Shown one piece after another: positions 61,301 to 64,000 of a DNA stretch of 64,000 nt (positions are counted from its first letter, which is position 1; each line of letters begins with the position of its first letter). Below the pieces are notes generated by a model. That model was given only the letters and a program-made list of their open reading frames with translations, searched no databases and had not been told where the DNA came from. The translations under genes and the position numbers were made by a program. Source of the stretch: Alkaliphilus hydrothermalis (lineage in GTDB: Bacteria > Bacillota > Clostridia > Peptostreptococcales > Natronincolaceae); assembly GCF_016908555.1 (NCBI RefSeq), contig NZ_JAFBEE010000008.1, forward strand, positions 1-64,000, read 5' to 3'.

Positions 61301-61824
61301 ATACTGGTGGACAGTCTTCTAAGGCATCCCCAACAGCTTCAATCGCTAAGTTCGCTGCTTCTGGTAAGAAAATTAAGAAGAAGGACCTTGGTATGATTGC
61401 AATGAGCTACGGTTATGTATATGTTGCACAAGTAGCAATGGGAGCTGACAAGAACCAATTAATCAAGGCGATGAAGGAAGCAGAAGCTTACAAAGGACCT
61501 TCTATCGTAATTGCATACTCACCATGTATCGCTCATGGTATCAAAGCTGGTATGGGTAAAACTCAAGAGCAATCAAAGAGAGCGGTAGAAGCTGGATACT
61601 GGCATTTATACAGATTCAACCCAGAGCTAAAGGAACAAGGTAAGAATCCATTCATCCTTGATTCTAAAGAGCCTAAGGAATCCTTCAAAGACTTCCTAAT
61701 GGGAGAAGTTCGTTATGCTTCATTATTGAAGACTTTCCCAGAGCAAGCAGAAGAATTATTTGCTAAGTCTCAAAAAGAAGCTGAAGAAAGATACCAAACT
61801 TACAGTAAATTAGCTCAAGCATAA
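58312..61824 (+). CDS. nifJ: Pyruvate:ferredoxin (flavodoxin) oxidoreductase
   Basis: PFOR converts pyruvate, CoA and oxidised ferredoxin to acetyl-CoA, CO2 and reduced ferredoxin, a central step in fermentative anaerobes. The single 1170-residue chain has the pyruvate-binding domain I (YPITPSSNMAE), domain III (RYGLGSKD), two [4Fe-4S] ferredoxin motifs (CIQCNQCSYVCPHGC; CTGCGNCADICPS), the ThDP domain with a proximal cluster Cys pair (CAGCGETPY) and GDGWAYDIGFGGLDHV. Codon use is strongly biased toward a small set, indicating very high expression. AAAGGAGGA lies 10 bases before the ATG. Confidence 0.97.
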   Translation: MARKMKTMDGNAAAAYCAYAFTDVAAIYPITPSSNMAENVDEWSSYGQKNLFGQTVKVTEMQSEAGAAGAVHGSLAAGALTTTFTASQGLLLMIPNMYKIAGELLPGVFHVSARAIAGHALSIFGDHSDVMSARQTGCALLATGSVQEVMDLAGVAHLASIKGRVPFIHYFDGFRTSHEVQKIEVIEYDEFAKLLDWDAVKTFRNNALNPENPVLRGTAQNPDIFFQAKEAANRFYDAIPDIVNNYMQEITKLTGREYAPFNYYGAEDAENVIIAMGSVTDTIEETIDYLLEKGEKVGVVKVHLYRPFSEKYFFDVLPATVKKIAVLDRTKEPGALAEPLHLDIKSLFFGKENAPVIVGGRYGLGSKDTVPSQILAVYNNLKLDQPKDRFTLGIIDDVTHTSLPIDEKISTAPKGNIRCKFWGLGSDGTVGANKSAIKIIGDNTDMYAQAYFSYDSKKSGGVTISHLRFGHKPIKSTYLIDEADFVACHNQSYVNQYDLLKGLKKGGTFLLNCIWSPEELNEKLPASMKKYIAEKDINFYTINATDIAAEIGLGGRINMICQSAFFKLAQVIPVEDAIKYLKEAIVDSYGNKGEKIVNMNFEAAERGVNALTKIEVPSAWVGASDEAAATKEEPEFIKNILRPMNAQEGDNLPVSAFLGTEDGTFPLGTSQYEKRCIAVNVPEWIAENCIQCNQCSYVCPHGCIRPFLANEEELSNAPEGFTTLKTMGKEFEGLQYRMQVSPLDCTGCGNCADICPSKKKALVMEPVESQFTEIPRWDYAISTITDKSHLTNIETVKGSQFARPLFEFSGACAGCGETPYVKLVTQLFGDRMMVANATGCSSIYGGSAPSVPYCKNAEGKGPAWANSLFEDNAEFGYGMYLASSQIRARLADLMAEGLDADFSAELKDAFKLWLENKEEGKASKEATYKLLPLLEANKGNAIVDEILEKKQYLIKQSVWMFGGDGWAYDIGFGGLDHVIASGDDVNILVMDTEVYSNTGGQSSKASPTASIAKFAASGKKIKKKDLGMIAMSYGYVYVAQVAMGADKNQLIKAMKEAEAYKGPSIVIAYSPCIAHGIKAGMGKTQEQSKRAVEAGYWHLYRFNPELKEQGKNPFILDSKEPKESFKDFLMGEVRYASLLKTFPEQAEELFAKSQKEAEERYQTYSKLAQA

Positions 61825-61851
61825 TTTATAAATAAAATCTATAGATAAAAC

Positions 61852-61884
61852 AAAAAGACGGAGGGTGCATCCTCCGTCTTTTTA
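61852..61884 (+). terminator. Terminator of the PFOR gene
   Basis: AAAAAGACGGAGG pairs with CCTCCGTCTTTTT. Confidence 0.93.
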
Positions 61885-62134
61885 TGATATTCAAAAATAG
61901 AAGTGACAAATGTGGATAAGATCTATAAGTAACTTTTATATCGATAGAAGATACTCCGAAATAAAGATTAGTTATTGCTTAATAAACCCAGTATAATTAA
62001 AAATACTTATGTAGTTTTACAATAACAATAAGATTGTTTGACGCTAGATTAGTTTTAGATAACCTAGTGTCTAAATGACAAAAATTGAGTATAATAGAAG
62101 TATGCAATAAAATCATAGATCAGGGGGGATAGGG
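61885..62134. other. Intergenic region upstream of the patatin gene
   Basis: AT-rich sequence with no ORF. TATAAT near 62090 is a likely -10 for the patatin gene; no good -35 is seen. Confidence 0.4.
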
Positions 62135-63358
62135 GTGCTGGGATTAACTTTAGAAGGTGGAGGAGCAAAAGGCTCCTATCAGATAGGGGCTTGGAAGGCA
62201 TTTAAAGAATTGGGGATAGATTTTGATGGAATATCAGGAACCTCAGTGGGAGCATTAAATGGAGCCATGATGCTCCAAGAGGATTTTGATTTGGCCCACG
62301 AACTTTGGTACAATATGACACCCACAACAATAATGGATATAGATGAACGTATATACGAAATGTTTGGGGAGAGTGAAGTAAGTTCAGGGAGTCTTGGTGT
62401 TATTTATGAGGAAGTAAAGCGAATTATTAAAGGGCAAGGGATCGACCCTAAACCATTGAGGCATCTAGTAAGACAGTATGTCAATGAAGAAGTCATCAGA
62501 AAGTCTCCAAAGCATTTTGGTTTTGTTACCGTATGTTTGACGGACCGAAAGCCCTTAGAGATTTATAAAGAGGATGTACCAGATGGAAAAATGGCGGATT
62601 ATCTGGTAGCATCATCCTATTTACCTATATTTAAATCTAAAAAATTAGATGGAAAGGTTTTTCTTGATGGGGGATTTTATAACAATTTGCCAATAGAAAT
62701 GCTATATAAAAAAGGTTGCAAAAAAGTCATTGCAGTTCGCTTACTCAGTAAAGGGCGGGTAAAAAAAGTAGAGTATGAGGATTTAGAGATTACTTATATT
62801 TCACCTAATCAACCACTAGGGGGTATAATGGCTTTTACTAAAGATCTGGCAAGACATAATATGACGTTGGGTTATTTTGATACTTTAAGGGTATTTAAAA
62901 ACCTTAATGGTAGTACTTACTATATACAGGACAGGATACAGGATTCGGTAGCTTTAAAATTTTTTATGGGGCTTGGAGAAGAGTGTATTAATAAGCTGGG
63001 AAGTCTATTTAACTTAACCACTACTTTACCTGCTAATCGATTGATGGTGGAGGAGGTTATACCAAAGCTCATTGCTTTAATGGGATTAGATAAGAATGCA
63101 ACCTATGGTGAGGTGTTGACCAGTATTATTGAAAATATGGCAGCGTATCACAATATAGAGCCCTTCAAAATTTATGATACGGAGACTTTGCTGGAGGAGA
63201 TCACTTATATAAAAAGCTGTAGCAATGAAGAAAAAGGAGTAGAGATGGGTAATTATATTATTAAAGACCTTCTACTAAGACTAGACAAGGAAAAACTGTT
63301 AAAGGAAGCAATTAGGATAATATTAATGAGTAATCAGAAACTAGTCATCTATAACTAA
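62135..63358 (+). CDS. Patatin-like phospholipase
   Basis: The Ser-Asp dyad hydrolase fold is clear: oxyanion loop EGGGAKGSYQIG, nucleophile elbow GISGTSVGALNG with Ser, and DGGFYNNLP with the catalytic Asp. The C-terminal 180 residues are helical and not assigned. It probably acts on membrane lipids or lysolipids in the cytoplasm, as no signal peptide is present. The start is GTG behind a G-rich site. The cardiolipin synthase gene follows 40 bases on, which suggests a phospholipid-related unit. Confidence 0.9.
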   Translation: MLGLTLEGGGAKGSYQIGAWKAFKELGIDFDGISGTSVGALNGAMMLQEDFDLAHELWYNMTPTTIMDIDERIYEMFGESEVSSGSLGVIYEEVKRIIKGQGIDPKPLRHLVRQYVNEEVIRKSPKHFGFVTVCLTDRKPLEIYKEDVPDGKMADYLVASSYLPIFKSKKLDGKVFLDGGFYNNLPIEMLYKKGCKKVIAVRLLSKGRVKKVEYEDLEITYISPNQPLGGIMAFTKDLARHNMTLGYFDTLRVFKNLNGSTYYIQDRIQDSVALKFFMGLGEECINKLGSLFNLTTTLPANRLMVEEVIPKLIALMGLDKNATYGEVLTSIIENMAAYHNIEPFKIYDTETLLEEITYIKSCSNEEKGVEMGNYIIKDLLLRLDKEKLLKEAIRIILMSNQKLVIYN

Positions 63359-63398
63359 AATATTATTTCATTGTTCCTTATGTAAGGAGGTGATGTGT

Positions 63399-64000
63399 TT
63401 GTCCTTATTAAATGGATTTACTATTTTTTTTACGATTTTGACAATCTCAATTAGTGTAATGATTCTTATGGAGAATCGAAGCCCTTCTAGAACCGTGGCA
63501 TGGCTATTGGTATTAATTCTTTTACCTGTCATAGGAATTTTTCTGTATCTATATATAGGACAGAACCATAAAAAGAAGAGAACCTTTATCAAAAAATCTC
63601 AGCAGGATTATAGGATCCTATCACAGCTGTTGAAGGAGCAAGCTTCCTTTACTAAGAACTCAGATTTCTTTCTCGAGAACATAACAGGGATTAAGAGTAA
63701 GGTCATTCCCCTTTTAATGAAAAATACTAACTCTCCGATTACAGTCAATAATGAATCTAAAATACTTCAAAATGGTAAAATAACCTATGAGGCAATGTTG
63801 GAGTCCATATCCTTGGCGGAAGACCATATTCATATGGAATACTTTATCATTAAGGATAGTGGGATCGGCAGAAGGATAAGGGATGCCCTAATAGAAGCTG
63901 CCAATAGGGGCGTTAAAGTGAGGGTATTGTACGATGCTGTCGGGTCATGGAGATTAAACAATGAGTTTTTGACCCCTCTAAAGGAAGCAGGAGTAAGGAT
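63399..64000 (+). CDS. cls: Cardiolipin synthase, N-terminal part (cut by window end)
   Basis: The frame opens with TTG 8 bases after AAGGAGG and stays open to the window edge, about 200 residues. Two membrane segments (residues about 6-25 and 35-55) are followed by GIFLYLYIGQN, typical of bacterial Cls. The first phospholipase D-like domain begins with ESISLAEDHIHMEYFIIKD and GVKVRVLYDAVGS. The HKD active-site motifs lie beyond the window. The family joins two phosphatidylglycerols to make cardiolipin. Confidence 0.88.
   Translation, partial: MSLLNGFTIFFTILTISISVMILMENRSPSRTVAWLLVLILLPVIGIFLYLYIGQNHKKKRTFIKKSQQDYRILSQLLKEQASFTKNSDFFLENITGIKSKVIPLLMKNTNSPITVNNESKILQNGKITYEAMLESISLAEDHIHMEYFIIKDSGIGRRIRDALIEAANRGVKVRVLYDAVGSWRLNNEFLTPLKEAGVR

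Overview
The window looks like a low-GC, spore-forming anaerobic member of the Clostridia, most like the Alkaliphilus/Natronincola group. The evidence is AT-rich intergenic DNA, strong AGGAGG ribosome-binding sites, a 1170-residue pyruvate:ferredoxin oxidoreductase, a likely small acid-soluble spore protein, a CIRCE heat-shock operator, two c-di-GMP-I riboswitches and three genes that make sense only if an in-frame UGA is read as selenocysteine. No rRNA, tRNA or CRISPR array was seen. The genus is inferred from gene content, not from a marker gene.

Layout. 1-94: 3' end of a group II intron. 304-3345 (minus): two units, each behind a c-di-GMP-I riboswitch, one encoding a GAF protein and a ThDP-dependent decarboxylase-like enzyme, the other a STAS/SEC14-like protein. 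3664-5655: secreted protein with a copper-amine-oxidase-type stalk domain. 5769-9002: a decayed accessory patch with a nonsense-mutated ORF, a possibly frameshifted ORF, a truncated lipoprotein, an IS200/IS605-type element with intact tnpB but truncated tnpA, and a DUF1905 remnant. 9005-14834: GNAT, DUF2284, SASP-like, OFA-type transporter, beta- and gamma-type carbonic anhydrases and a DUF5667 protein. 15098-20027: recQ, ung, a HesB-like selenoprotein, an AraC/GyrI regulator and a YCII protein.

20190-25993 is the folate block: a long leader of unknown type, an HD hydrolase, then pabA-pabB-pabC-folP-folB-folK, which lead from chorismate and dihydroneopterin to dihydropteroate (folE is absent here). 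26109-31538: OYE-type reductase, Gfo/Idh/MocA oxidoreductase, Nudix hydrolase, CIRCE-preceded htpG and a glutaredoxin-like selenoprotein. 31643-33039: an MFS exporter behind a short uORF and nested hairpins that look like a translational attenuator. 34204-36822: an HTH-TPR regulator and a small secreted peptide, a likely RRNPP-type cell-cell signalling pair, with a truncated IS110 transposase between them. 37297-39159: a FAD/Rieske oxidoreductase and a CC/Se-motif selenoprotein.

39403-45459 is a signalling operon (REC-histidine kinase, 1180-residue hybrid kinase with three receiver domains, CheR methyltransferase) without CheB. 45538-57981 holds mostly single genes: DUF975, a class I isoprenoid-synthase-fold protein, zinc-ribbon microprotein, nitroreductases, CAP lipoprotein, YkuK, M29 aminopeptidase, XRE regulator, DsrE, cysteine desulfurase-like enzyme, parvulin and nitronate monooxygenase. 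58312-64000: pyruvate:ferredoxin oxidoreductase, a patatin-like phospholipase and the start of a cardiolipin synthase cut by the window edge.

Best candidates for something new: the attenuator-controlled exporter, the IS-interrupted peptide/regulator pair, the unidentified leader before the folate block, the CC/Se selenoprotein beside a Rieske flavoenzyme, and the orphan isoprenoid-synthase-fold protein.
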